A stretch of DNA of 64,000 nt, from the NCBI RefSeq assembly GCF_000312385.1, contig NZ_HE997628.1:254997-318996 (forward strand), given 5' to 3'. This stretch comes from Tsukamurella sp. 1534 (GTDB lineage Bacteria > Actinomycetota > Actinomycetes > Mycobacteriales > Mycobacteriaceae). Below, piece by piece: positions 37,239-45,046 of this stretch; the first letter of the stretch is position 1; every line of letters begins with the position of its first letter. Position numbers and translations under genes: made by a program. The notes under the pieces are model-generated. The model was not told the origin of the DNA. It searched no databases and saw only the letters and a program-made list of their open reading frames with translations.

Positions 37239-39038
37239 GTGGCATCCCCATCCGATCCACCCGCCGGCCACGCCGGCGACACGGAGCAATTCCCGGTTGC
37301 CCGCACCGGCGCGAACACGGCGCAGCCCAGAGACGCCGCACCTACCGGCGGCCCCGCGCACGCGGTCTCCACCGACTCGGGCTCCGGCATCACGCGTGGC
37401 AGCTGGTGGGCGATCACCATCGCCGCTGCGGTCCTGCTGATCCTCGGGTTCCTGCTGACCTTCGGACCGGCCCGCTACTGGACTCCGGTGCCGGTAGCCT
37501 TCCTCGGCTACTTCCTCATCTCCGGGCTGATCGGGCTCGTCTTCTGGAAGGGCGTCAGCGAGCTCCGCGACTCGAACCCCACCCTGCACTCCGGCGACGG
37601 ACCCGCCTCACCCGGCACCCGCGTCGCCGCCGCGATGTGCGCCGTCGGCATCGCGTCCGCGCTGATCCTGCTCCCCGCCGGCCTGATCGATGCACCCGCC
37701 GGCGCAGCGCCGTGCCCGGACGGGACGAACACCTGCGGGCCGCAGCCGACCATGGGCCCGCAGCCCACCCAGGGCAACGGCGGCAACACCACCGCCCCGC
37801 AGGCGCCGAACACCACCGTCCCCGGCTACACCGCCCCGGACACACCCCCGCAGCAGGGCAACGGCAGCACCCCGACCGTGCAGGGCCAGGTCCCGACGAT
37901 GCCCACCGGCGACACACCGTCGAACGGCTGCATCTTCAATTGCGGCCCCACCCAGGCTCCGCAGCAGGCCCCGCAGACGGGGCAGGCTACCCCGCCGCAG
38001 ACCGGCCAGAACCCGGTCACCACCGCACCGAACACGCCCGCGACCACCCCGCAGGCACCGACCACGACGCCGCGCCTGCGCACCCCGACGCCGGAGACCA
38101 CGACCTCAACGACCTCGAGCAAGGCGCGCGATCGCGACGACGACCAGCAGCGCAGCGGCGACGAGGACCGCGAGAAGAACTCGGGTATCCCGTATCAGGC
38201 CGCCGAGATCGCCGCTCTCGCCGGCACGTACCGGCGGAAGAAGACTTCGGACGCGATCCGCGACGGGCAGGTCGTCTCCGAGAGCGTGACACGGACGCTG
38301 ACGAAGGACGTGACGGATCAACCGATTCTGGTCACGCACGACCAGACAATCACCGTCGATTCAATTGGCGATCCATTCGGTCGGTCTGCCTATCCGAAGG
38401 AGGCCGACATGGGATTGGCGCTCAATGCACTGAGATTCGGACGTATACCGAACGAAGGCTTGAAGAACAAGGCCGAGGCGACCGCTCTTTCGGCCAAAGC
38501 TGGCGAGATATTCGGTTTTCAAACCCCGTCGTCCCAGGGGCTTTATCACTACCTCACGAGGTCTGGTGATGACTTCGTTATCCACGGGAAGGATATGGAC
38601 AAGATTACATCCACTGATGGTTACCAAAATAGGATTCGGAACCTACTGGGGGAGCAAGCTCGCCTAATTGCGAGTAATACTGACCTGAAGCCGGGGCAAT
38701 CTGTAACTCGATACTTCAAATCTGACTGGAATGTCGTATCAAATCCTGGTGACGTGCTGCCGGAGGGCTATTACAACCTTCTGGGGGACTACTCTGACAT
38801 GATTATGGGTAAGATGACAGTCTCAAAGTCGAGTAGTGGAACCCTGAGCTGGAACGCGGATTACGCGACAAGCATCTATGACGCCTACGACTTTGATCCC
38901 GCGAAGCCGGCACCTGGTCCACTACGTGCCTTGGGGGTCACTCTGAAGGACCTGGACGATATGGTTGGAGCTGGATATGCTCAGAACTTCCGCACAGTGG
39001 GAACGTCAGGCGTGTCATCGGCGATAGGATTCTCGTGA
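37239..39038 (+). CDS. Membrane-anchored modular protein with a divergent C-terminal (toxin-like) domain
   Basis: 599 aa from GTG 37239 (GAGG five bases upstream; GTG 37188 is an in-frame alternative). Layout: ~55 polar residues; three membrane helices (about 56-76, 86-103, 130-148); a long Pro/Thr/Gln-rich linker with two Cys pairs (to ~310); an acidic/basic stretch; then a globular C-terminal domain (~370-599). Over the last domain the DNA becomes visibly poorer in GC (26/60 in 38581-38640). The end has the pattern LLGDYSDMIMGKMTVS ... DAYDFDP ... GVTLKDLDDM. That D-x-Y-D recalls colicin M-type and actinobacterial secreted toxin C-termini, but a matching catalytic His is not evident. Overlap with the downstream lipoprotein gene suggests toxin plus immunity. 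Inference only. Confidence 0.5.
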   Translation: MASPSDPPAGHAGDTEQFPVARTGANTAQPRDAAPTGGPAHAVSTDSGSGITRGSWWAITIAAAVLLILGFLLTFGPARYWTPVPVAFLGYFLISGLIGLVFWKGVSELRDSNPTLHSGDGPASPGTRVAAAMCAVGIASALILLPAGLIDAPAGAAPCPDGTNTCGPQPTMGPQPTQGNGGNTTAPQAPNTTVPGYTAPDTPPQQGNGSTPTVQGQVPTMPTGDTPSNGCIFNCGPTQAPQQAPQTGQATPPQTGQNPVTTAPNTPATTPQAPTTTPRLRTPTPETTTSTTSSKARDRDDDQQRSGDEDREKNSGIPYQAAEIAALAGTYRRKKTSDAIRDGQVVSESVTRTLTKDVTDQPILVTHDQTITVDSIGDPFGRSAYPKEADMGLALNALRFGRIPNEGLKNKAEATALSAKAGEIFGFQTPSSQGLYHYLTRSGDDFVIHGKDMDKITSTDGYQNRIRNLLGEQARLIASNTDLKPGQSVTRYFKSDWNVVSNPGDVLPEGYYNLLGDYSDMIMGKMTVSKSSSGTLSWNADYATSIYDAYDFDPAKPAPGPLRALGVTLKDLDDMVGAGYAQNFRTVGTSGVSSAIGFS

Positions 39039-39553
39039 GGCGATTCTGTCAACCTGTTGTTCGGGTCGTCCTGCTCATATCTTTGGCGGTCACGCTACCC
39101 TTTGGGGTTGTCGCTTGCGTGGCTGCGGGGCCAGCGGTTCCTGGCGCCAACGTTGATGTACTAACTTCTCCCGAGAATGCGGATTCTGCTGCCCGTTGGT
39201 CTGCACGTGCAGCGATCCAACTGCCTCCAGGGTACCAAATAGTTTCGGCAACAAGTGACACAAGAGGGATCCGTCAGGTGGACTATTACTTCCACTTCAA
39301 GTTTTCAACCGGACAATCGTCATACGATCAGTTCTTGCAGAACTCGAATTTGCGACAGGGAAGGGCTCTGTTGGTGGGAGAAGGTGCTTCACGATGGGTC
39401 GCCCGTGGCGATCCGCGACCGATAAGCACTCCTGATTCTGCCCTGGTTGAGCTGGAACGATTCGGGTCTCAAGGAATTCCAGTCTCGATCGGGTACCAGA
39501 TTCTCGCTAGAGTTGGAATCGACGCTGTGGATCTGTTCGTATCTCCGTCGTAG
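39035..39553 (+). CDS. Lipoprotein, candidate immunity partner
   Basis: 172 aa from GTG 39035, overlapping the preceding stop by four bases (GTGA). Signal peptide with lipobox GVVAC, then a soluble domain (LPPGYQIVSATSDTRGIRQVDYYFHFKF ... split). Same low GC as the 3' part of its neighbour, so the two were probably acquired as a pair. Extracytoplasmic anchoring fits an immunity protein against an envelope-acting effector. Not recognised by family. Confidence 0.5.
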   Translation: MRRFCQPVVRVVLLISLAVTLPFGVVACVAAGPAVPGANVDVLTSPENADSAARWSARAAIQLPPGYQIVSATSDTRGIRQVDYYFHFKFSTGQSSYDQFLQNSNLRQGRALLVGEGASRWVARGDPRPISTPDSALVELERFGSQGIPVSIGYQILARVGIDAVDLFVSPS

Positions 39554-39911
39554 CCCATGGATTAGGCGGTGTCGCGACGGCAGGCGGAGCGTGAAGTCGC
39601 GATGGTCGCCCTGTCGAGCCACGTGGAACCCCGGCCGCCGCGACGCAGCCCTGTAGCGGCCGCCAGTTCGGCCGTCGGGACTTCAACGGCAACAAAGCCC
39701 GTCATCCTCCCCGGAGAAGGTGATGGGCTCCGTTGCTGTTCCAGCAGCCTCTACGCCGCGAACTTCGCCAGCAGGCCGCCCGCTGCCGCTTCCCGAGGCC
39801 GGTCACGCTGCGGGTGGGCGCGATCTCCGGCTCCTCCATGATCTCGGCGGCGCGCCGCGTAGTCCTCCATTCGTCGAGTCGTACGCCTGTTCGAGTTAGA
39901 GGCCAATGCGT
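39554..39911. other. Non-coding or decayed stretch in the island
   Basis: 358 bases where GC rises again. Short open frames exist on both strands (for example minus-strand MEDYAARRRDHGG...), but none has a good RBS or sensible composition. No tRNA, terminator or repeat seen. Confidence 0.5.
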
Positions 39912-40142
39912 CTATTCTGCTCGGCGGACGGCGCCCTCGATACGCGGCCACATGGTGTTCATCCACACTTCCGCGGCGTGCATCATCGTCCGGTCGCGCG
40001 GCCACGCTGCGGGTGCGTCGGGGTCTGCGCGCCCGGCGGCCATGTTCCGCACCCACGTGACCGTGTCGGGCTCGGAGTCGTTAGGTTGCTCGGCGCGGTA
40101 CAGACGCTCCGCGGCGTTCATGTACGGGGCGATCGTGGACAT
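39912..40142 (-). CDS. Small hypothetical protein (phage/island type)
   Basis: 76 aa: STIAPYMNAAERLYRAEQPN, followed by a Trp-rich end (VWMNTMWPRIEGAVRRAE). Acidic, balanced composition, ATG start with GGAG upstream (AAGGAGCCCGA). Overlaps the 3' end of the HTH frame by 25 bases. No family recognised. Confidence 0.45.
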   Translation of the reverse strand: MSTIAPYMNAAERLYRAEQPNDSEPDTVTWVRNMAAGRADPDAPAAWPRDRTMMHAAEVWMNTMWPRIEGAVRRAE

Positions 40143-40363
40143 TCGGGCTCCTTCGTTAGGCGCGGCCCGGCGACCGCGCGACGGAGGCCCTCTCGGCGTG
40201 CGGCGGAGATCGAAGCCCCGGCGGGCTCTGAGGTGGCCGCGACGATCTTCGCGACCATGCTCCGGTGGAGGCCGCTGGCCGCGGCGGCCGCTCGCTGGGA
40301 CTCGCCGGCTGCCAGCTCGGCCAGCGCGGTGGCCACCGCGGCCGGGTCGGCCACGAACGACAC
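40118..40363 (-). CDS. Small helix-turn-helix protein
   Basis: 81 codons from GTG 40363. [20 protein letters not shown] followed by SGLHRSMVAKIVAA is a plausible HTH of the type found in phage and island genes. Upstream (40364-40668) the frame of another reading continues without a clear start, so the gene may be the 3' part of a frameshifted longer gene. Low confidence. Confidence 0.35.
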   Translation of the reverse strand: MSFVADPAAVATALAELAAGESQRAAAAASGLHRSMVAKIVAATSEPAGASISAARREGLRRAVAGPRLTKEPECPRSPRT

Positions 40364-40665
40364 CGTCGGCGACGAGCCGCGCGGCCGCGGGCATGTGCTT
40401 GGCGGCCGGGTCAATGGCCGACTCGGCCACCTGCGCGGCCGGGGTCGTGGCCAGGGTGGCCGGAGTGGTGTCGGTCCAGTTCAGGGGTACTTCGAAGTCG
40501 GCCGTCGCGTCTCCGAACAGGTCCGCGTGGCCACCTACGCGCACTCGCGGGATGAGGCACTGAAGGCGGCTGGACAGAGTTTCCGACCAGTTGAGGCGAT
40601 CTGGCGCACTGAGCCTCCAGAGAGGGCCGGTCTTGGCGGGGTTACCGCTACGACCTGGCCTTTCC

Positions 40666-40742
40666 TGGTGGGGCAGGCGGGGCTCGAACCCGCGACCTAC
40701 GGATTATGAGTCCGCGGCTCTAACCGACTGAGCTACTGCCCC
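40666..40742 (-). tRNA. tRNA-Met (anticodon CAT)
   Basis: Full cloverleaf on the minus strand: acceptor GGGGCAG/CTGCCCC, D stem GCTC/GAGC, anticodon loop CTCATAA in a GCGGA/TCCGT stem, T arm GCGGG-TTCGAGC-CCCGC. CCA is encoded (40666-40668). Elongator Met is more likely than lysidine-Ile, but the latter cannot be excluded by sequence alone. Its 3' half is duplicated at 33786-33824. Confidence 0.95.
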
Positions 40743-40818
40743 CCGGCGCGGAAGGCGACTTCCGCAGCGGGTCGATAGTACCCGCGGGAGGTCCGGACGG
40801 GCCGCAGCCTCCGGCGTC

Positions 40819-41367
40819 TCACCGGTCGTCGCGGAGGATGCCGTAGACCAGGTTGTCGGTCCACTCGCCCTTGCAGTGGAAGGACCGGCGCAGGAGCGCC
40901 TCGCGTCGCATCCCGATCGCCTCGGCGACCTTCGCCGATCCGGCGTTGCGGCCGTCCATCTGCGCGGCGATGCGCTGCAGGCCGTAGTGGTCGAACGCGA
41001 TGCCCACCAGGGCCCGCGCGGCCTCGGCCGCGAAGCCCCTGCCGCCGTGGGTGGGGTCGAGGGTCCAGCCGATCTCGGCGCCGTGGTTCATCACGTCCGT
41101 TCGCCACAGCGTGAACGCGCCCATCGGCGCACCGTCGAACTCGGCGACCAGCGAGAGCGAACCGCTCTCGGTCTCGAGCCCCGTGCGTCGCATCCGCTCG
41201 TCGAGCTTGCGGGCCGCTACCTCCCGGGACCACGGCGGATCGAGGAGGTAGCGGGTCACGTCCGGCCGGGAGAACACGCGATGCATCCAGTCGACGTCGC
41301 CCGCCGCGTACGGCCGAAGGTGCAGTCGTTCGGTCGCGATCGGGAACCGCAGGGATTCAGGGGACAC
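40819..41367 (-). CDS. GNAT N-acetyltransferase (RimJ/RimL type)
   Basis: 182 aa. Acetyltransferase_3-type layout: IATERLHLRPYAAGDVDWMHRVFSRPDVTRYL at the start, acetyl-CoA motif GWTLDPTHGGRGFAAEAARALVGIAF, and NAGSAKVAEAIGMRRE. Substrate unknown (protein N-termini or small amines). First native gene beyond the tRNA-Met island junction. Confidence 0.85.
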   Translation of the reverse strand: MSPESLRFPIATERLHLRPYAAGDVDWMHRVFSRPDVTRYLLDPPWSREVAARKLDERMRRTGLETESGSLSLVAEFDGAPMGAFTLWRTDVMNHGAEIGWTLDPTHGGRGFAAEAARALVGIAFDHYGLQRIAAQMDGRNAGSAKVAEAIGMRREALLRRSFHCKGEWTDNLVYGILRDDR

Positions 41368-41486
41368 CCGGCCAAACTACTGCGGGTCCATCGCGGTTCC
41401 GGCGCGTCGTGACGGTATTCGTCGCGTCGTGGGGAAACCCGTTCTACTGTGTGGTTCAGATCACGTAATCGGACGAGGAGGGCGCG

Positions 41487-41672
41487 GTGCTCGATCACTA
41501 CGACGTTCGAGGCGGGGATTTCGCCCTGGGGATCCGGCCGCCGGCGGCGCGCCGCGCCGACCTGGGGGTGTGGCGGCTGATCAAGGCCGTGCTCAACGCC
41601 GCCGCAGATCTGGACGCCCAGGTCTACGGTGCGCGGGTGCGTGCGCAACTCCATTGCGGCGCACGACGCTAG
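41487..41672 (+). CDS. Small hypothetical protein upstream of cyclase gene
   Basis: 61 codons from GTG with GAGGAGG eight bases upstream, a better RBS than most local frames. Sequence LDHYDVRGGDFALGIRPPAA ... LIKAVLNAAADLDAQVYG; no membrane helix. 55 bases before the cyclase gene, perhaps cotranscribed. Not recognised. Confidence 0.45.
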   Translation: MLDHYDVRGGDFALGIRPPAARRADLGVWRLIKAVLNAAADLDAQVYGARVRAQLHCGARR

Positions 41673-41727
41673 CGGACCGTCGGCGACTAGAGTGACGTTG
41701 CGGACGACGCGACGGGAGACATCACGC

Positions 41728-42561
41728 ATGGCCGACGACGCACTCGACGTTCCCCGGAACGGATCCGGCGCTCCGGCCGCCGGCGACGGGGCGGGCGACA
41801 AGCCCCGGCGTTCGGTCGCCCGCGCCGCCCACGCGGCGAACCACAGCAAGACCGTGACGGGCCTGGTACGCGCCGCCCGCGAGAACATGCCGGGCGGACC
41901 GAAGAAGGACCTCTTCCGCCCCGATGCGGAATCCACCGAGCGCCTGTCGAACCTCATCGACCGCATCGTGGGCGACGAACCGACGGTGACCCGCGAACTG
42001 GGGAACCTGGCCACCGCCACGTGGCAGGCGCTCATCAGCCGCCGCGACCGCGACTACCTCCCGCCCAAGCCCATCACGATCATGTTCACCGATCTGGTCA
42101 GCTTCTCGACGTGGGCGCTGCACCGCGACGACGACGACATCGTGCGCCTCTTGCACGCGGTCAACAAGACCACCAAGGACCTCGTGGAGCGGCACGGGGG
42201 AGTGATCGTCAAGACCATGGGCGACGGTGCGCTCGCCGCGTTCGACGGTGACACCGCGATCGAGGCCGCCGCCCAGGTGATCGAGGCCGTCGGCGCGATC
42301 GAGGTGGCCGAGGGGTACCGCCCCACGCTCCGCATCGGCCTGCACACCGGCACGCCGCGGCAGATCAAGGGCGACCTCATCGGGGTGGACGTGAACATCG
42401 CGGCCCGCGTCGCGGAAGCGGCCAACGGCGGCGAGGTGTTGGCCTCCGAGACGGTGTTCAGCGTGGCCGAAAAGGACCGCTACCAGGTGCGACCGCGCCG
42501 ATTCAAGGCGAAGGGCGCGCCTCAGAAGCTACAGGTGTTCTCTGTCCGTCCCCTGTACTGA
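41728..42561 (+). CDS. Class III adenylate/guanylate cyclase
   Basis: 277 aa, single catalytic domain at residues ~115-270 after a ~110-residue helical N-terminus; no membrane helix. Metal-binding Asp residues in IMFTDLVSFSTW and VKTMGDGALAAF; transition-state Asn/Arg in VDVNIAARVAEAA. Such cyclases work as homodimers. Purine specificity not resolved. A hairpin terminator follows. Confidence 0.88.
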   Translation: MADDALDVPRNGSGAPAAGDGAGDKPRRSVARAAHAANHSKTVTGLVRAARENMPGGPKKDLFRPDAESTERLSNLIDRIVGDEPTVTRELGNLATATWQALISRRDRDYLPPKPITIMFTDLVSFSTWALHRDDDDIVRLLHAVNKTTKDLVERHGGVIVKTMGDGALAAFDGDTAIEAAAQVIEAVGAIEVAEGYRPTLRIGLHTGTPRQIKGDLIGVDVNIAARVAEAANGGEVLASETVFSVAEKDRYQVRPRRFKAKGAPQKLQVFSVRPLY

Positions 42562-42594
42562 ACCTCCGGGTTTCCCCTGAATCTCCGGAATTCT

Positions 42595-42617
42595 CCGGTT
42601 CGTCTGTAACGAACCGG
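42595..42617 (+). terminator. Hairpin after the cyclase gene
   Basis: CCGGTTCG-N7-CGAACCGG, perfect 8-bp stem 34 bases after the stop codon. No T tract. Likely ends the cyclase transcript before the next gene's promoter. Confidence 0.5.
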
Positions 42618-42707
42618 GGCTCCGTCCGGATAGAGCGTGTGACTTGCCGAACAGTCCCGCGGTGGTGCTCACCCGCCACCGTGCACTCTGTCAAGGATGG
42701 AAACCAC

Positions 42708-44264
42708 ATGAACACGAAGAAGATCGGAGCCGCGACGTTCGCCGTTGTGGCGGCGGCGGGCATGCTGGCCGGTTGTGGAAAGTCGACGGAGGGCGAGAGC
42801 CCCGTCGCCTTCTCGCCCGTCTCCGGTGACCAGTTCACCGCGAACCCCGGCGCGTTCCAGACCGACGGCGTCGCAGCGCCGCCCGAGGGCGTCACGATGG
42901 TCGGTAACGCGGTCGCCGCGCAGGCGGTCGCGAACTCCGGTCTTCCGCAGGGGACCGTCACCTCCACGGCGAACAACACCACCGTGTACTACCCGCCGGC
43001 ACCTGTGATCCCGGGCGTTCGGCCCGCGCCGCAGCCCAAGCCCCCGGCCCCGATGGTGCGCCCCGCCAACTACCGGCCGTGGCACTACACCCAGGAAGAG
43101 ATCGCGATCTACCAGCAGATCTGCGAGTCGGGTAGCTGGAAGCGGACCACCACCACCCCGGGCGGCAGCGTCAGCACCGAGGTGCAGACCCAGACCTGCT
43201 GGACCCTGTACGGCCGCCAGCTGGGCGTGAAGCCGTGGCATCCGGGCGAGCCCCGTCCGTGGCACCGCCCGGACTACCCGAAGCCGTGGTTCGAGGCCGA
43301 GTTCAAGGTCGACGTGCCGCTGTTCTGGGTCTACCCGCGTGACTGGACCCGCCCGCGCCCGCAGCCGCTGATCTCGGTGTCCATCGGCATCAACCTGCCC
43401 GGCAACCCGTACGTGCGCCACAACCCGCGGTACAACGACCCGTACTACCCCGTGTGGGCCGTGACCCCGGGGCGTGTGGTGGACGTCCGTGACCAGGCGT
43501 GGATCGTCGCGCCGGTGTACTCGACCTCGACCACCACCACGACGTCGACCACGACGACCGTCTACGGCCCCGCGCCGGTGGCCCCGGGCGTCGTCCTGGC
43601 GCCGCTGCCTACCACGGGTAAGGCGACGCTGGAGACCGCGGTGCCCGGCGCCAAGGTCGTGGGCAACGTCAACCTCGACGCCAACGTGACCGTTCCCATC
43701 GCCGCCGCTGTGCAGGGCGCGACCATCCAGGCCGGCACCAAGGCCTCGCTGGAGGCCGCGATCGGCTCGTCGGTCGACGCGACCGTCGCGAAGGCCGGCT
43801 CGGACAACGCCGGCAAGGTGACCGGTAAGGCCGGGGCCACCGTCGAGGGCGGCGCGACCGTCTCCGGCGGCGCCAAGGTCGACGGCGGTGCCAAGGTCGA
43901 CGGCGGTGCCAAGGTCGACGGCGGTGCCAAGGTCGAGGGCGGCGCGACCGCCACCGGCGGCGCCAAGGCGACCGGCGGTGCCGAGGCCACGAAGTCGACT
44001 CCGGCGACCAAGGAGACGACCGAGAAGACCCAGGAGAAGCCGCAGACCAAGACTCAGGAGCCGACCAAGACTCAGGAGCAGACGAAGACGCAGGAGCCCA
44101 CGCAGGAGCAGCCCGCGACCACCACGACGACCGCGCCGAAGGCAACCCCGCAGGCGACCAAGTCCACCGTGGCCCCGCGGACGCAGACGCAGAAGCCCGC
44201 GACCAAGGCCTGCACCCCGGAGCAGGCCGAGGCCGGAACCTGCAGCACCACCGCCGGTCAGTAA
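42708..44264 (+). CDS. Repeat-rich lipoprotein
   Basis: 518 aa. Signal peptide and lipobox LAGC (residues ~20-23). A Pro/Trp/Tyr-rich middle (PWHPGEPRPWHRPDYPKPWF, FWVYPRDW) probably forms an extended wall-exposed segment. A Thr/Ser linker (STSTTTTTSTTTT) follows, a beta-rich part, GGAKVD hexapeptide repeats (~387-415), a Lys/Gln/Thr/Pro repeat (KTQEPTKTQEQ), and a C-terminal Cys pair (ACTPEQAEAGTC). Looks like a surface or wall-associated protein; function unknown. Confidence 0.7.
   Translation: MNTKKIGAATFAVVAAAGMLAGCGKSTEGESPVAFSPVSGDQFTANPGAFQTDGVAAPPEGVTMVGNAVAAQAVANSGLPQGTVTSTANNTTVYYPPAPVIPGVRPAPQPKPPAPMVRPANYRPWHYTQEEIAIYQQICESGSWKRTTTTPGGSVSTEVQTQTCWTLYGRQLGVKPWHPGEPRPWHRPDYPKPWFEAEFKVDVPLFWVYPRDWTRPRPQPLISVSIGINLPGNPYVRHNPRYNDPYYPVWAVTPGRVVDVRDQAWIVAPVYSTSTTTTTSTTTTVYGPAPVAPGVVLAPLPTTGKATLETAVPGAKVVGNVNLDANVTVPIAAAVQGATIQAGTKASLEAAIGSSVDATVAKAGSDNAGKVTGKAGATVEGGATVSGGAKVDGGAKVDGGAKVDGGAKVEGGATATGGAKATGGAEATKSTPATKETTEKTQEKPQTKTQEPTKTQEQTKTQEPTQEQPATTTTTAPKATPQATKSTVAPRTQTQKPATKACTPEQAEAGTCSTTAGQ
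43866..43937 (+). repeat. Four 18-bp tandem repeats within the lipoprotein gene
   Basis: Unit GGCGGTGCCAAGGTCGAC repeated at 43866, 43884, 43902 and 43920, encoding GGAKVD; first and last copies differ by single bases. In-frame repeats make the gene prone to length variation between strains. Confidence 0.85.
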
Positions 44265-44278
44265 GTAACTGAACGCCT

Positions 44279-44329
44279 CTCGGGGAGACCGTCGGCAGGC
44301 CCTCTGACCTGCCGATTGGTCTCCCCGAG
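44279..44329 (+). terminator. Long hairpin after the lipoprotein gene
   Basis: CTCGGGGAGACC pairs with GGTCTCCCCGAG and, inside, TCGGCAGG with CCTGCCGA: about 20 bp of stem with one small bulge and an 8-base loop. Located 15 bases after the stop, before tRNA-Asn. Strong intrinsic-terminator candidate without T tract. Confidence 0.7.
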
Positions 44330-44359
44330 TGCGGTGCGCTAGAGTTCTCTTTCGGTCAA

Positions 44360-44432
44360 TCCCCCATAGCTCAATTGGCAGAGCATTCGACTGTTAATCG
44401 AAGGGTTACTGGTTCGAGTCCAGTTGGGGGAG
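44360..44432 (+). tRNA. tRNA-Asn (anticodon GTT)
   Basis: Complete cloverleaf: acceptor TCCCCCA/TGGGGGA, D arm GCTC..GAGC, anticodon loop CTGTTAA between TTCGA and TCGAA, T arm CTGG-TTCGAGT-CCAG. Discriminator G; CCA not encoded (GCAA follows). Confidence 0.96.
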
Positions 44433-44436
44433 CAAG

Positions 44437-44464
44437 AAAACCGCCTCAGCCGAGGCGGTTTTTT
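44437..44464 (+). terminator. Intrinsic terminator of tRNA-Asn
   Basis: AAAA-CCGCCTC-AGCC-GAGGCGG-TTTTTT: 7-bp GC stem extended by A/T pairs and followed by six T. Classic rho-independent terminator, five bases after the tRNA. Confidence 0.9.
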
Positions 44465-44503
44465 CGTTTCCGGTGGCGGTCACCGATGGGCCATGATGTG
44501 ACC

Positions 44504-45046
44504 ATGGCGACGCAGTACGACCACATCACCGAACGGCTCCGCGAGTTCGTCGAAGCGCAGCACATGTTCTTCGTCGCGACCGCCGCGCCCGACGGCCGGG
44601 TGAACGTCTCTCCCAAAGGATTGGACTCGCTTCGCGTCGTCGGAGCGAACCGGGTGGTGTGGCTCAACGGCACGGGCAGCGGCAACGAGACCGCCGCGCA
44701 CCTGCTGCGGAACCCGCGGATGACGCTGATGTTCTGCTCCTTCGATGCGAAGCCGCTGATTCTGCGGTTCTACGGCACTGCGACGGCAGTCCATGCGGGG
44801 GACCAGCGGTGGCCCGAGATGCTGGCGCTGTTCCCGGCGATGCGCGGCGCGAGGAACGCCTTCGACGTGCACGTGGAACTCGCACAGACCTCCTGCGGCT
44901 TCGGGGTGCCGCGGTACGAGTACGAGGGGCAGCGCACCCTCATGGACTCGTGGGCGACCAACAAGGGCGAGGAGGGGCTGGAGCGGTACCGTCGCGACCG
45001 GAACGCGCTCAGCATCGACGGATTCCCCACGGGGCTGCCCGTCTAG
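44504..45046 (+). CDS. Pyridoxamine 5'-phosphate oxidase-related flavoprotein
   Basis: 180 aa. Split-barrel FMN-binding fold: EAQHMFFVATAAPDGRVNVSPKG, then VVWLNGTGSGNETAAHLLRNPRMTLMF. Family members use FMN, F420 or heme; the cofactor is not resolved. ATG 44504 preferred; ATG 44486 is in frame. Stop overlaps the convergent transporter gene (CTAG). Confidence 0.8.
   Translation: MATQYDHITERLREFVEAQHMFFVATAAPDGRVNVSPKGLDSLRVVGANRVVWLNGTGSGNETAAHLLRNPRMTLMFCSFDAKPLILRFYGTATAVHAGDQRWPEMLALFPAMRGARNAFDVHVELAQTSCGFGVPRYEYEGQRTLMDSWATNKGEEGLERYRRDRNALSIDGFPTGLPV

Larger units (their letters stand above)
33786..40712. mobile_element. Putative genomic island integrated at tRNA-Met
   Basis: Bounded by a 39-bp direct repeat: positions 40674-40712 inside tRNA-Met and 33786-33824, 36 of 39 bases identical, same orientation. 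The island lies on the 3' side of the tRNA, the usual geometry for tyrosine-recombinase integration. Content is atypical: gene fragments, small membrane proteins, local drops to about 43-55% GC in sampled 60-base blocks against clearly higher GC around. No integrase or excisionase could be recognised, so it would be a remnant or mobilised in trans. Sequence evidence for the repeat is direct; mobility is inferred. Confidence 0.6.

Noticed and set aside
39569-39841. Small Arg/Ser/Pro-rich plus-strand frame in the island
   Set aside because: No RBS and low-complexity composition typical of non-coding high-GC DNA.
39906-40709. Plus-strand frame ending GQAGLEPATYGL
   Set aside because: The end is the antisense of tRNA-Met, a well-known artefact; the rest lacks start, RBS and sensible composition.
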